64,000 nt of DNA, taken from NCBI RefSeq assembly GCF_019175385.1, contig NC_083345.1, positions 112,144,480 through 112,208,479 of the forward strand, given 5' to 3'. Made by a program: the position numbers and the translations under genes. The first letter of the stretch is position 1. Each line of letters begins with the position of its first letter. The stretch is from Lycium barbarum. Lineage: Eukaryota; Streptophyta; Magnoliopsida; Solanales; Solanaceae. The notes under the pieces were generated by a model. The model saw only the letters and a list, made by a program, of their open reading frames with translations, had not been told where the DNA came from and did not search any database. This document shows, piece after piece, positions 1 through 11,816 of the stretch.

Positions 1-882
1 TGCCCAGATCTTCAACTGATGATACCGTGACGTCAAGTCGGTATTCGAGAAGACCGATACACACCAAAGCTGACCGAATAAGTCATCTATGCAGGGTATC
101 GAATACTTGTTCCGAATAGTAACCTTGTTCAATTGTTGAAAATTGATACACATCCATATAGAACCATCCTTCTTCTTCACGAATAGCACGGGAGTACCCC
201 AAGAGGAAACACTAGAATGAGTGAACCCCTTGCTCAACAGATCCTGTAACTGTTCCTTTAACTCTCTTAACTCGGCTGGAGCCATACGATATAAGGTGGA
301 ATAGAAATAGGCCGAGTGTCTGGGTCCAAATCGATACAGAAATTGATATCACGATCAGGTGGAATACTAGGCAAGTCAGCGAGAAAGACCTCCGTAAACT
401 CACTAACTATAGGAACAGTCTCCAAGGAAGGAGTATTCACGCTTGTGTCATGAATATGAGCCAAATAGGCTAGGCACCCTCGATCCACTAACTTTTTCGC
501 CCGGAGGAATGAAATGATCTTCTTAGGAGCAGGGCTGGGAGTACCTTCCACTCCAAACATAGAATGCTGGGCATAGCTAGCGTGACTATCTTGGTGTGAT
601 AGTGTAAGATCGAGTAGTACGGAGATAACCAGTTTATGCCCAAGATAACATCGAAGTCCACCATACTAAGGATCACCAAATCTACCCACGTATCATAGCC
701 TATAAAAGTAACCACACAAGACCGATAGACTCGATCCACTACCACAGAATCTCCAACTAGAGTAAATACACGTATGGCAACATTAAGAACATCACAAGTC
801 ATATCTAATCCAGTTGAAAAGTAGGTAGACACATATGAGAAGGTAGAACCTGTATCAAATAAAACCAAAGCTGCCTAATGAC
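1..882 (-). pseudogene. Ty3/gypsy pol fragment (protease and start of reverse transcriptase)
   Basis: On the minus strand, 868-488 encodes a retropepsin-like protease with the active-site string LFDTGSTFSYVS, followed by the typical ILGINWLSPY region. Further down (560-267) is the linker into reverse transcriptase, [20 protein letters not shown]. From about 250 to 1 come RT motifs such as [22 protein letters not shown] and, near the window edge, [10 protein letters not shown]. The reading frame is broken near 270 (frameshift) and by a stop just before the protease start. The upstream part of the polyprotein lies at 14794-17602, because a 13.9 kb element inserted at 882/883. The peptide ASDAVITSTIFVCH at 14800-14840 runs in frame into this protease once the insert is removed. 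The rest of pol and the other LTR lie beyond position 1. This is a dead element, not a host gene. Confidence 0.9.
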
Positions 883-2445
883 TGTAATGACCCGTTTGGA
901 CGTTAACGAACTTTTCTTAATTTGTATCTTAAAATCTCCTTGATCAGCTGTGCCATTTGTTTTATGCGGGGGATTTTCCTATTTAAGGTGAATCGTAGTC
1001 GAGTTGGAAGGAAAATAAAATCGAGTAGGGCCACTGGGCCCAATACTTCATCGCAGGAAAGGGTGGACCACCACAGCAGGTCCACCCCAGCTAATAGTGT
1101 CTCACTATAGTAGGCTATTCAAAATTTGAGGTTTTTACCCCAGCGGATTTCACTTCCGCCACATTCGAAGAGGTGATTTCCCTTGAGTCTGCCCCTGTGA
1201 CTAGTTTACCGCCATAGCAGTAGCTCACTTCAGCAGCTCCGTATTTGCCACAACGGGTAACGCTGGACAAACCTAGTATTGAAAGTTCATTTTGGTATTT
1301 GACCTCATTTTTCTCCCAACTCTCAATCCAAGTTGCCATTTGGGGCATTTCAAAGCTAATCTCGTGGGTGCTTAGGAAGGGTAACATTTAAAACTCATTT
1401 ATTTTATCTCCCTTGAATCTTTCCCTTCATTTTCTAAGTTTTGATTATAGGGTTTAATAAAAATGGTGATTTTATAATTTGCAAAAACCCTAGGAAGGTA
1501 AAATGGGTTTTCATTACTTAAAAACATGGAATTTTTTAAGGAACTCTTAGATTCATACTGTATCCTAGTTAACCAACCCCAAATCCCATTTCTTCAACTA
1601 TTTTTACAAATGGGTTAACACTTAGTTTTCTTGAAATTGGGGATTTTAAAGGAAGAATGCTCTTTATGACTTGTATTGATATAGATAACCATGAAATGTA
1701 GGTTATTAGTCAATGAAAACCTAGAAAACCTAATTTGAGGAAAAGTTCAGGTTTTACCCTTGTGAGCCCGAAATTGTATTTAGATTCTCTAGAATCCTAG
1801 CGGGTATGAATGCCTTAATCCTCGACTTTTTCTTACTCGGATCCTTACTATTTTTAGACCCTTCCGTCTCAGCTTCCAGTTCAGAGATAGAAAATAAAGA
1901 TCAAATGGATGTTCGAGGCACCTGCTCGGCCTCGAGGTAGGTTACGGCTTACTTGAATTAGACTCTGATTAGGATTTCATACATGTGCAGTAGAGAGTGA
2001 CGGAGAAAGCATGTGAGGTCTCCGGACAAGATGTTAGGATGGATTACTTAGGTTAGTATTGTTGTTTGATTGTGGCTTGTTGCCTTGTTCTGATCTATTG
2101 GTTTCTTGCCACGTACGTGATACTGGACTTGTTGTTGAGTTACCTTATTATGATTGTGAACCCTATCACTCATTTATTTGGTGTTGTCCTGTAAAGAGGA
2201 AGGATGTGATTTACTTGTGATATTGTGATAGGTGACCCTGTGTGGCACAATTGATATTGATAGATTCTCGTGAGATGTGTCCATGTGTGGCACCATTGAT
2301 ATTAATAGATTCTTATTGGCATTGATATCATTCATGCTCGTACGTTTGGATCGGGTTGTGCGCCATAAAATATATTATACTTATCTTGGATCGGGTTGAG
2401 CGCCGCAACATATTTTATACATATATTGGATCAGGTTTCGCGCCG

Positions 2446-2476
<31 letters not shown>

Positions 2477-3474
2477 CGGGTTATGCGCTGCAGCAGGAAC
2501 ATGAACTTCACGGGTCCCCATGGGTCATAACTACCAAGGCGTGGAGGTATTCCGCTCAAAGCGTGTGCGTATCATTGCATTGCATATGCATTCATCATTA
2601 TCATATCATTTGCATCTGTTGATCGGATTGGTGTGTTCTACTTGTGTTCTGATCATTCTAAGGAATTATTGGAAACATAGGAGACTTGTGTTTAGGTTCT
2701 TCAGCATAGGCTATGATTCGGCTGTTGGTATTTTTATACTTGTGATGCTATGCCTGAACTATGTTTCGTGGTATTGTTCAACCCAGTACTTAGAAATTAA
2801 AATCCGAGTTGATTGTTATATACCCTTATTGTGCGAATTAGCCTGTTTATCTTGTTAAGTGAGGTGGAAGAGAATACTATTGAGGGTAGTCGTACCTCGG
2901 GTAGTAGGTGTGAACTTGTTCTATAATTGGTCTTAGTATGGTTATTTCAATTTGTTGACTTAGGTAGTATTCGTGTGAATCTTGACCCGTATTATGTAGT
3001 TGGTCGATTGTGGAGTAGAAGTTCGTATCTAGGTTGAATGTTATATTGTACCCTTGTGGTAGAACCCCTTTCCCCGTACCGATTCTTTGGATTGACTGAG
3101 TTATTGCCTATCATACTTATCTGTTATTTGCTATTGTTATTATGATCTTATAATCGTTATCGGCCTATGATACTTACCAGTACCAGTGTTGTACTGATAC
3201 TACTCTTGCTACACCCTATTCGCAGTGTAGAGTTGTTACAGGTTGAGTTCGTGGATTAGTAGCTTCTGAGGATTCGTCGACGTATATCTTGAAGACTTCT
3301 ATTAATTCTATACCAAAACAGAGGTTGTGCTCTATTGTTTTAACACTATTCAGTTTTAAATCTTAGAAGCTCTTGTACTAGTCTAGACCCTGTTTTAGGA
3401 ATTGGTACTTGTAAAAGTATTTCTTGTATAAATTCTTATTTTAAGGGATAATGGAAATTGTTTAGCATTGTGTA
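883..3474 (+). repeat. 5' LTR of the nested element, 3' end deleted
   Basis: It aligns along its whole length with 10560-14700, apart from the 1.58 kb insert in that copy. Landmarks in order: palindromic GC-rich motifs at 1040-1265; a run of weakly coding sequence; a 40-bp minisatellite at 2346-2490 with a TA microsatellite at 2448-2476; a TGCATTGCATATGCAT box near 2575-2590; and the inverted repeat CAGTAC/GTACTG at 3178-3196 with a following CTACAC/GTGTAG stem at 3209-3230. Similarity to the other LTR stops at about 3474, where sequence switches to integrase of another element. Confidence 0.85.
2346..2490 (+). repeat. 40-bp minisatellite in LTR with (TA)n
   Basis: Three to four diverged units of about 40 bp, each starting TTGGATCGGGTT and containing GCGCCGCAAC. 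The third is interrupted by a TA microsatellite (2448-2476). The right LTR holds the matching array at about 13609-13710. Confidence 0.8.
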
Positions 3475-3945
3475 ATTTGAAGTAGGCGATTGGGTATTCC
3501 TGAAAATTTTACATATGAAGGGAGTGATGAGATTTGGCAAGAAAGGCAAGTTGAGCCCTCGGTACATCGGACCATACAGAATTGTCCGTACAGTGGGTAA
3601 GGTGGCATATGAGTTAGAGCTACCTTCTGCGTTGGGGTCTGTGCACCCGATTTGTCATGTGTCGATGCTTCGTAAGTGCATTGTGGATCTTTCCAGAATT
3701 ATATCTGTAGATGATGTTCAAGTCACCGAGCGACTATCCTACGAAGAAACTCCTATTGCCATTCTAGATAGGCAAGTACGGAGACTCAGAACCAAAGATG
3801 TAGCTTCAGTAAAGTCTTATGGAGAAATAATAATAGAGAGGAAATGACATGGGAAGTGGAAGAAGACATGAAGTTCAAGTACCCACATTTATTTCCATCT
3901 CCAGAGGAGACTCAGGCAGAGGCACCATTTTCCTCAGGTATGTAA
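3475..3945 (+). pseudogene. Ty3/gypsy integrase C-terminus with chromodomain-like tail
   Basis: Starting abruptly at the LTR break, the plus strand encodes VGDWVFLKI, then MRFGKKGKLSPRYIGPYRIV and the HPICHVSMLRKC stretch, which are hallmarks of the integrase C-terminal region of plant chromovirus-type gypsy elements. A one-base loss near 3814 shifts the frame. After it the reading continues as REEMTWEVEEDMKFKYPHLF to a stop at 3943-3945. Only about the last 155 codons of the polyprotein remain. The fragment belongs to the LTR at 4139-6707, which lies directly downstream with a polypurine tract between. Confidence 0.88.
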
Positions 3946-4103
3946 TGCTTTCTTTGATGTTTTTTTGGTCGTGTGTGGCCATAGTGGTTGTTGTTGTTGT
4001 TGTAGCCCTGTGAGGCGATATATTTTGGGTTGTTGTGACAGGATGGTAGTTCCATATTACAGGGGACACTCTGGCAAAAATTTTGTAGAATCCCCAAGAG
4101 TCT

Positions 4104-4138
4104 AACATTCGAGGATGAATGTTCCTAGGGGGGAAGAA
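4104..4138 (+). promoter_or_regulatory. Stem-loop and polypurine tract before the LTR
   Basis: A perfect stem AACATTC (4104-4110) / GAATGTT (4117-4123) encloses the loop GAGGAT. It is followed by the purine run AGGGGGGAAGAA at about 4127-4138, abutting the LTR start TGTCACATC at 4139. The purine run is the expected plus-strand primer site of a retrotransposon. Confidence 0.75.
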
Positions 4139-4519
4139 TGTCACATCTCGGAGATTTTGGATTGTTGCATTATGAGTAGACCAGCTCGAGCTTAAGGTGA
4201 ACATGAAGTCCTTACGAGATAAAGAATAGTATTTGATAACCTTAAGTGCGTACCATGAGATTTTGAAGTCATACGAACCGATGGAACTAAGCTCTTCAAA
4301 GAAAGTGAAACGCAAGTTATGTTGAGAAGGTTTCGTAACAATTGAGCTAATAATTATTTAGTAATGTCTTGAGGAGGAGCTATAGGGATCCTTATATGGT
4401 TAATGAAGTGTTATGCAAGTGCCAATAAGGTTCCATAAGGATTGGAGGTTGAACGAATCGACGGGAATGCGTTTCGAAAAAATTTGAGTTGTACGGTCAC
4501 TTATATGGACCATATAAAT

Positions 4520-4622
4520 TTATACGGCCCGTATAATGGTCTGTATAACCCTTCCAGAGAAGGGTAATTCCATGGTGGGATTATACGGTCCATTTATACG
4601 GATCGTATAAATGGCCGTATAA
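4520..4622. repeat. Palindrome cluster upstream of the LTR TATA region
   Basis: TTATACGGCCCGTATAA at 4520-4536 is a perfect 17-bp palindrome. A 42-bp near-perfect inverted repeat covers 4581-4622, with its core TTTATACG/CGTATAAA at 4593-4611. The cluster ends about 25 bp before the T-rich/TATATA stretch, which places it in the presumed U3 promoter region. Confidence 0.85.
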
Positions 4623-5818
4623 TCGAGTTGGGCCAGTTTTTGTTTTTTTTATATATGGACGACCCTTGTTCATTTATTTCATTTCCAACATTTCCCCAAG
4701 TCTTGAAAGCTCTAGAACCTTCCTCCAACAATATCCACACAAACCCAAGAGGGATCATAGATCAAATAGAAAGAATCAAGGGATCCAAGTGTTGGAAGGC
4801 TCACTAGGGTTTGTAGAACTCAAGATTTTCTTTGGTGTTGAAGTTGGGGTTTCACTCAAATGAATGATTTAATTCAAAGCTTGCTCTTGTGTGATTAAGG
4901 TGAGTTTTTATACTTGTTTCCATGTTAAAAAGAATGTCTAGTTGTTGAATAACTTGATTGAGGGAAAGAAAGCAAAAAAGGAAGTTCAAAGGTGGGTTGA
5001 TGATGTTATTGGTAATAAATTGACTTGAGTTGTAATTGTTGGAGTACTTTGGGTATAATCTTGCTATGAATGGTAGTAATGATGATGAGGAAGTGTGGTA
5101 TACAAGTGTATATAAAGTTGTATTGAAATTGTTATTGTGTGTTGGTTATGAAAAGGAGTTTTGGGCATGTAATGAAGTCTCTTAATTACGAAATTGATGA
5201 TAATGTCATTGTTGAATGGGAGTTGTTTTATGATATAATGGAAGTCGATAAAACAGGGGAAATGCTGCCCAATTTTCGCTAGCTCATGAATTATTCTAGT
5301 TTGAACTTAAGAATGTCTTTAAGACTTAACCTTAGTATGCTCCTTTTTAAATGTAGATCTCGTGAACGTGGAAGGAGAACGTTAAACGATTAAGGAGACG
5401 TTAAGGTATGTTAAGTCTATTCCTTCTTCATTTTGGCATGATCCTATGTTATGAGCCAACAAGCGATTAAATAAGCTTCCATATTACTCTACTCTTCGTA
5501 GCACTACAAGTATTTTAGTCTTTGATATCACTATACCCCGTATGATTGTTCCTTCTGTTCATGGGTCTTGAGATTACTTATGTTAATGATGTTAGCTCAA
5601 AAGTTGTCCATCGGAGGTAATATGACCTTATGTAACTCCGAGAGTTCTATGTACATATTTCAGTTATGCATTGCATTCATATACATATGCATATTGACCC
5701 ATGACCAGAAGGCGTTATATACGCGTATATTATATGTACATGGGGTATGGGAAAATGGATAGGCGTTACATACGCATTACCACCTGATCAGCTGGTTCAC
5801 CTTGATGATGATATATGC

Positions 5819-5975
5819 ATCGGGCCGTACGTTCCTTGGCAATATTATATGAAATATGGATCGGGCCGTACATTTCTCGGTATTATTATATGATATATGG
5901 ATCGGGTTGTACGTTCCTCGGCACTATTATATGGGATATGGATCGGACTGAACGTTCCTCAGCACTATGACTTAT
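5819..5975 (+). repeat. 41-bp minisatellite in LTR
   Basis: Almost four head-to-tail units of 41 bp, each beginning ATCGGG and containing GTACGTTCCTCGGCA then ATTATATG. Units differ by a few substitutions and the last is truncated. Confidence 0.88.
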
Positions 5976-6710
5976 ATTTATATACATGAGCATCATTATC
6001 ATTGAGAGCATGCATATTATGCACCCACAGAGGCATTGTCAGTTATATAGATACGTGTTCATACAAAACTATGCAGACAGCCAGTTAGCTTTGAGTTCCA
6101 AATTTCGTTCATGATCATTATGGTTATACTTATGTTACTCTTATGCCTTACATACTCAGTATATTGTCCGTACTGACTCCCCTATTACTTGGGGGACTGC
6201 ATTCATGCCTGCAGGTACAGGTAGACATACAGGCGGTCCCATTCAATAGGACCTTTACTGAGCAGTAGTTGGTGCGCTCCATTTGATCCGGAGCTGCAGT
6301 CTATTTTGGTATGCCAATCTTCTGGAGATGTATTTGCATATGGGTATGACGGGGCCCTGTCCCATCCTTCCTACAGATTCTATTCCACTAGAGGTCTGTA
6401 GACAGGTGTATGTGTATGTCAGATGATGTAGCCTTGTCAGCTTCTATTCTTTTGTGTACAGTACATGTAGCGTCCTAGTTGGCTTGCACTGTTCTTTCAG
6501 CTTGTATGTATGTAAATGTACAGAGTTCATGATGTCACCCCTTCATGAGGCAGTATGAGATCAGTTTAAGTCACTTATGGGCCCTTGATGTTCAGTATGT
6601 TTCAGATATAAGTATAGGGGTGTTTGGTTACTAGAGGTCAGACACTCACCACGACTCATCGGTTTAGGTCGTGACACCTGCATGATCCCCAATTTTGGAT
6701 CGTGACAAGT

Positions 6711-6723
6711 TGGTATCAAAGCC
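6711..6723 (+). promoter_or_regulatory. Primer binding site (initiator tRNA-Met type)
   Basis: TGGTATCAAAGCC lies 3 bp after the LTR end at 6707. Plant gypsy elements primed by initiator methionine tRNA carry TGGTATCAGAGC, so this is that site with one change. Confidence 0.8.
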
Positions 6724-7586
6724 TTAGGTTACCGGTCTCATAAGTACAAGAGCAGTGTCTAGTAGAGTCATGTGGAATGGTACGTAGACGCCCGTACCTA
6801 TCCGCGAGAGGCAATAGGGCATTTAGGAAACTTCCGTTCTTTCTCTCTTATCATGCCATTTCTGTCAATTCGACCTCTAGATATGTCTAATTGGTATTTG
6901 GTTGATTCTAATATCTAACGATAGTTTTGTTGTGGTGTTGTATGGTCTGTTTTGTGTGCGAAAAGCAATTGGACAAGTTCCTTGTGTTGTGCAAGTCTTG
7001 AGGACATCAGAAATTGCCCACTGTTCAACCTTCTCGCTGCAGCGGGGACTGCGGGCACGAAAGGAGGGCCGCTGTGGCGATGGTAAGATTTGCATTGAGT
7101 GCTGCGCCAGCAGAGCCTAGTCCGCAACAACGAGTATGCCATAGCGGATTCTGTCCGCTGTAACGAACTCCTCATGTTCTTTCTAGTCCCCCGTCACATA
7201 TAATTTTTCATTATAAAGTGTCCGCCATAGCGGATTCCTGTCCGCTACAGTAAACTATTTAAGTTTCTTCTTATACGCTACCGTGCAACATCCTTCATGA
7301 TAGCGTATCCGCCATAGCGGATCTCACGTCCACTACAGCGGTTGTATAGCAGAAAACAGTGACTGACTGACAATTTTTTCAAAACCTGTCCAAATTCAAA
7401 AATTCAAAAAACAACAGTTCTTAACCAGCAAATCATATGCATTACCAAGCTCGACAAGGGCAAAATCCATCAAAGTAAATCACCAAAAATAAGGAAGCCA
7501 ATTGTTTAAACATTCATCAAAATAAACCAAATGTTTAGAAATAAAATCCCCATAAGGGCAAAACCATGTCAAAAGGGGGAAAAACC
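6724..7586 (+). other. Leader-like sequence and GC-rich motif region, no gene
   Basis: About 200 bp after the primer site resemble an untranslated gypsy leader. From 7020 to 7340 the sequence is GC-rich with repeated words such as CCGCCATAGCGGAT and TGTCCGCTACAG, related to the palindromic words in the surrounding LTRs (1040-1265, 10720-10930). Short frames here have no recognisable product. The remainder to 7586 is downstream of the antisense ORF remnant. Confidence 0.5.
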
Positions 7587-8931
7587 CTACTCCTTCCTTT
7601 TACTGATTGATTCATTCGCATAATCATCTGAGCTGCTGGCCTCCCCACCACCTTTGGACTCGCTCAGAAAAGAGTAACGCTCCAAGTTATCCTTGTCCTC
7701 AATTGGGAGCCTCGCCTTCGGGTTCATCAGCTGAATATACCCTTGATGCCTCTCCACATCTTCACAAATAGCTTATCCCTAGACTTGTTCTTCTTCCTCT
7801 CCTTATCAAAACTTGTCTGGAGCTCACCATGGGCCTTAGCCATGGAGGTGTAGATGCTCTGCAAGGTGGCCACTGAAGTCTTCATCTCATCATGTGTCTT
7901 CATATACTCTTTCATCTTGTCTTGAGGGAAGTAACCAGCAACAGTACCTGACGGGCCGGCCTTGCTGGAAGGCCTAGAGAGCCCAAGGATCCAATCCTTC
8001 ACCACCTCCATTTGAGCATCCAGCCGCTTAAAAGAACCTTGAGTCTGTGAAGGCGTAGCCTCATCCCCCATCTCTCTCCAAGACCCACATCCATCCCGGC
8101 GACCTTGTTGGTCTTTCTTTTCTTGCTCAGGATCAAAGAACTATGTCCCTTCACTTTCAACGGGTCGAAATCAATGTCTGAATCGACCAAACTATCCTCA
8201 TTCCTCCTCAGAACACTTGCATCCTTGCATAGGGCAGTGATGAGTGAAGGAAATATCAAGCTTGGACCCAGATAGCCACAAACTCCCTCTACTCCTGGAT
8301 TACCAGAAGACCCATGTTCACCAAAACATCATCCAGAATACACGCAATTATGAGAGCCCGGGGGTACGTAACATCGGTAGTGTTACCTAAGAGGTGTACC
8401 CATTGGGAAACGATGTTCAGGCACCTATTGACCTCGGCAGTAAAATAAGTACTCTTTATTTCGGGCCTTTTGTTGACCCAGTCGATCAACCTCCTCTCTT
8501 CCTCTGCTACCAGCATCGACACCAACTAAGGTCCGTTGCCTTCATAGTCCCTCACCTCCATGTCACTCACCAAATGGTTATCCAAGTTGTAATGGTCATT
8601 AATAATCTCGGCCTTAATTTTCATCACGGTACCCCGAATTATGATTTTCGGATCCGAGGTGGATAGGTTCAATATTTTGAGCATGGCATAGAACTCCCTT
8701 GCCCAAGTTTCATTGCATTTGCCAGGATCCTCCATAAGGCAAGTCCACCCAATTGTAGAACTCGGGGGCACATTGCTCCACTGTATTCATGTTAAAACCC
8801 CGCTCTAATAGCCACCAATTACTCATATACTCTAGGAAGCGTTGATGACTTTCAGGAATCAAGAAACGAATATAATTCTGAACTCCTTCGTTTTGATTAG
8901 GGGCAATGTCTCCTCCTTCATTTTAGGCCAT
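7587..8931 (-). pseudogene. Decayed 'putative plant transposon protein' ORF, antisense inside the retroelement
   Basis: Reading the minus strand from an ATG at 8931, peptides appear in order: SHQRFLEYMSNWWLLERGFN, EFYAMLKILNLSTSDPKIII, WVHLLGNTTDVTYPRALII, then FPSLITALCKDASVLRRNE, a hydrophilic segment beginning MGDEATPSQTQGSFKRLDAQ, and an acidic tail ending at 7587. The WVHLLGNTTDVTYPRALII and FPSLITALC parts resemble the uncharacterised plant transposon domain (Transposase_32 type), which is common in plant retroelement ORFs. Function is unknown. It is broken by a stop at codon 3, an in-frame stop at 8524-8526, and frameshifts near 8265, 8075 and 7740. It runs opposite to the LTRs that flank it. 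Confidence 0.6.
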
Positions 8932-10522
8932 GTCTGAATTTTTATACCTACAACAATCGACGAAGTTAGTTTCATGAATTGCACTATGTCCAGTAACTAA
9001 TTACGTGTTTTACGAGCTAAGAAAACCAGCAAAAATAACCCCGATTACACCAATGCTAGCCTACTGTATTTTGTCACTTTTGTGCAGGTTCATTGCACCG
9101 GTAGTAGCACCGCCGTAGCGAGACCGCAATAGCAGAAACATGTCCACCAGGGTGTACCTTCTCCGCGCTAGCGATTTTTGGGACGCGGGAGCAAACTCTT
9201 GCGCCCGCTTAATAGCTTTTTTTCCCCTTGGTCGGCGCCAGTGCAATACTGTATGCCATGGCAGAGTCGCGCCAGCGGGAACGATCCCCACGGTGGCGAA
9301 CTCGTCATCCTCAGCTAAATAACCCAAAAAAAATTAAATTTTTTTTTAATTTTTGGACTCAAATCAGTATTTTACTCACGGATCGGCTAATATTCAAGAA
9401 TGCATGACCTTTAAACTGTATGGACAACAATTTCAAGCAACAAACAACCCCAAATTTTTCGAAGGAAACTAACCTACTACCAAGAACAACCCACTATTAC
9501 AATCAAGTTTCTCACCCCTAAAATTGAGCAATTCTAAAGCATTACGCAATGATGGAACTATTTTGACATTAAACAAGTTACGAAATTTCAAATCCCCCCT
9601 CCCCCCCCCCCCCCCCACACACCACTAAGCCGAAACCCAAACTTCAAAATTTTCTTGCAAATTCTCAGTAATTAGACATGAAGAGTTCAAATTAATAGTA
9701 CCAAAGTGTATTACAGAGTCGTTAGAAGCGATTGCATACCTTGATTTGAAGACTTGGGTTACATATCTATTTGAAGACTTGGGGGATGATTGCACCAAAT
9801 TTTGTTGAACCTCCTTGCTAAGAAAATTTTGCCCTTCTCTTTTTGATTTTGAGATTTTCAAGTGTTAATTGAGCATGGGTTTTGAGTAAAGGTTAAGAGG
9901 GAAGTGTTTTTGTACTAAAAGAGGGAGTTGAGAGGTTAAATTGTTTTGGGAGTGGGAAGGGTTTCGGGTAATAGGTAGTAGAGTGAAAAAGTGGGGAAGA
10001 GGCAAAACACTCCCCCATTTTTGTTCTTTTTGTTCTGGAAACGTCAACTTCCGCCCACAACGGAGGCCACGATAGCGATCAATCGAACCGCTGCAGTGGC
10101 TCATGCTTTTCTTGGAATCTTTCGCCTCAGTGCTATGTGTTTCGCGCCATTAATTGCGCGCCCATGGCTCATTTCCCGCAGTAGCGAGACTGTCGTTCCT
10201 TCGCCAGTTGAGAGTATTTAATCCGGTCTAACACAATTCGAGTCTATTCCCAGTTGGAGTTTGACCCTAGTGAACCTTGTAGGTCATTAAAATTCGGTAC
10301 TCCGCAACTCTTTTAAATTGGTTAGACTATTAAAAATTTTCTCTAATAAGTTATGTTGTTAATTTGTATTCGCAAGCGGACGATCCCAATTCTTTCGCGA
10401 ATAAGATTTGATTCGTAAATAAAGGCTAGGATCGATAAATTCAGGTGTGAAGTCTGACGTGAACCCTTGCTATCTATTGTTATGTATGGTGTCGACCCCG
10501 TTCGTCTCCTTTTCACCCCATG
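8932..10522 (+). other. Non-coding interior of the nested element
   Basis: No credible gene. It contains GC-rich palindromic words at 9080-9310 and 10040-10200 (for example ACCGCTGCAGTGG), an A/T-rich stretch, and a 16-base C run at 9601-9616. The GC-rich words match those downstream of the antisense ORF remnant, so the two blocks bracket it. Confidence 0.45.
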
Positions 10523-10559
10523 CCGTTTGAGGATGAACGGTTGTTTAATTGGTATCTGA
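10523..10559 (+). promoter_or_regulatory. Stem-loop just before the 3' LTR
   Basis: CCGTTT (10523-10528) and GAACGG (10535-10540) pair around the loop GAGGAT, with one G-T wobble at the top. The LTR starts 20 bp later with TGTAATGAC at 10560. The position and loop match the stem-loop at 4104-4123, but the stem bases differ. Confidence 0.65.
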
Positions 10560-11816
10560 TGTAATGACTCGTTTGGCTGTTATCAAAATTTTCTTAATTC
10601 GTATCCTAAAACCTCCTTGATCAGTTGTGCCATTAGTTTTATGCAGAGGATTTTTCTAATTAAGTTGAACCATAGTCAAATTGGAAGGAAATTAAAATTG
10701 ATTAGGGCCACTGGGCCCAGTACTTAGCCGCAGCGAAGGGTGGACCGCAGTAGCGGGCCCGTCTCAGCAAACAGTGTCTTGCTATAGCAGGTTGTTCAAA
10801 ATTTTCCCAAGCGGATTTCACTTCTGCCACGGCAGAATAGGTGATTTCCCTTGAGTCCTCCCCCACGACCAGTTTTCCGCCATAGCTGTAGCTTGCTGCA
10901 GTGGCTCCGCATTCGCCACAGTGGGTGATGCTGGACAGACCTAGTATTTAAAATTCATTTCGGGATTTGACCTTATTTATCTCTAACCTCTCAATCCAAG
11001 TAGCCATTTGGGGCATTTCAGAGCTAATCTCGTAGGTGCTCGGGAAAGGTAATAGTTAGTACTCATTATTTCATCTCCCTTGAATATCTTCCTTCATTTA
11101 CTAAGTTTTAATTATAGGGTTTAATAAAAATGGTGATTTCCTAATTTGTAAAAACCCTAGAAAGGTAAAATGGGTTTTTGTTATTTAAAAACATGGCATT
11201 TTCGAAGGACCTCTTAGATTCATACTCTATGCTAGTTAACCAACCCCAAATCCTATTTCTTCAACTATTTTTGCAAATCAGTTAAGAGTTGGTTTTATTG
11301 AAATTGGGGATTTAAAAGGACAAATGCTTTTTATAACTTGTATTGATATAGTTAACCATGAAATCTAGATTATTAGTCAGTGGAAACCTAGAAAACCTAC
11401 TTTGAGGAAAAGTTCAAGATTTACCCTTGTGGGCCCAGAATTGCATTTAGATTCTTTAGAATGCCAGAGGGTATGAATGCCATAATCCTCGACTCTTGCT
11501 TACTCGGATTCCTTACTATTCTTAGACCCTTTCCTCTCAGCTTCCGATTCAGAGATGGAAGATGAAGATCAAATGGATGTTAGCAGCACCTGCTCGGCCT
11601 CGAGGTAGGTTATGACTTATTTGAGTTAGACTCCGGTTAGGATTTCATATATAGGCAGTAAAAAGTTATGGAGAAAGCATGCCTTGGTCTCCGGACAAGA
11701 AGTTGGATGGATTACTTAGGTTGATATTTTTGGTTGATTATGGCTTGTTGCCTTGTTGTGATCTATTGGCTTGTCACCACGTGCATGATACTAGACTTGT
11801 TGTTGAGTTGCCTTAT

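Larger units (their letters stand above)
4139..6707 (+). repeat. LTR of a second Ty3/gypsy family (2569 bp)
   Basis: It begins TGTCACATC and ends ATCGTGACA, with a polypurine tract on its left and a primer binding site on its right, so a single LTR carries the flanks of both a 3' and a 5' LTR. Contents in order: nested palindromes at 4520-4622, a TATA-like stretch near 4648-4655, a 41-bp minisatellite at 5819-5975, the inverted repeat CAGTA/TACTG at 6157-6175, and a CTGCA/TGCAG stem at 6197-6214. Confidence 0.85.
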
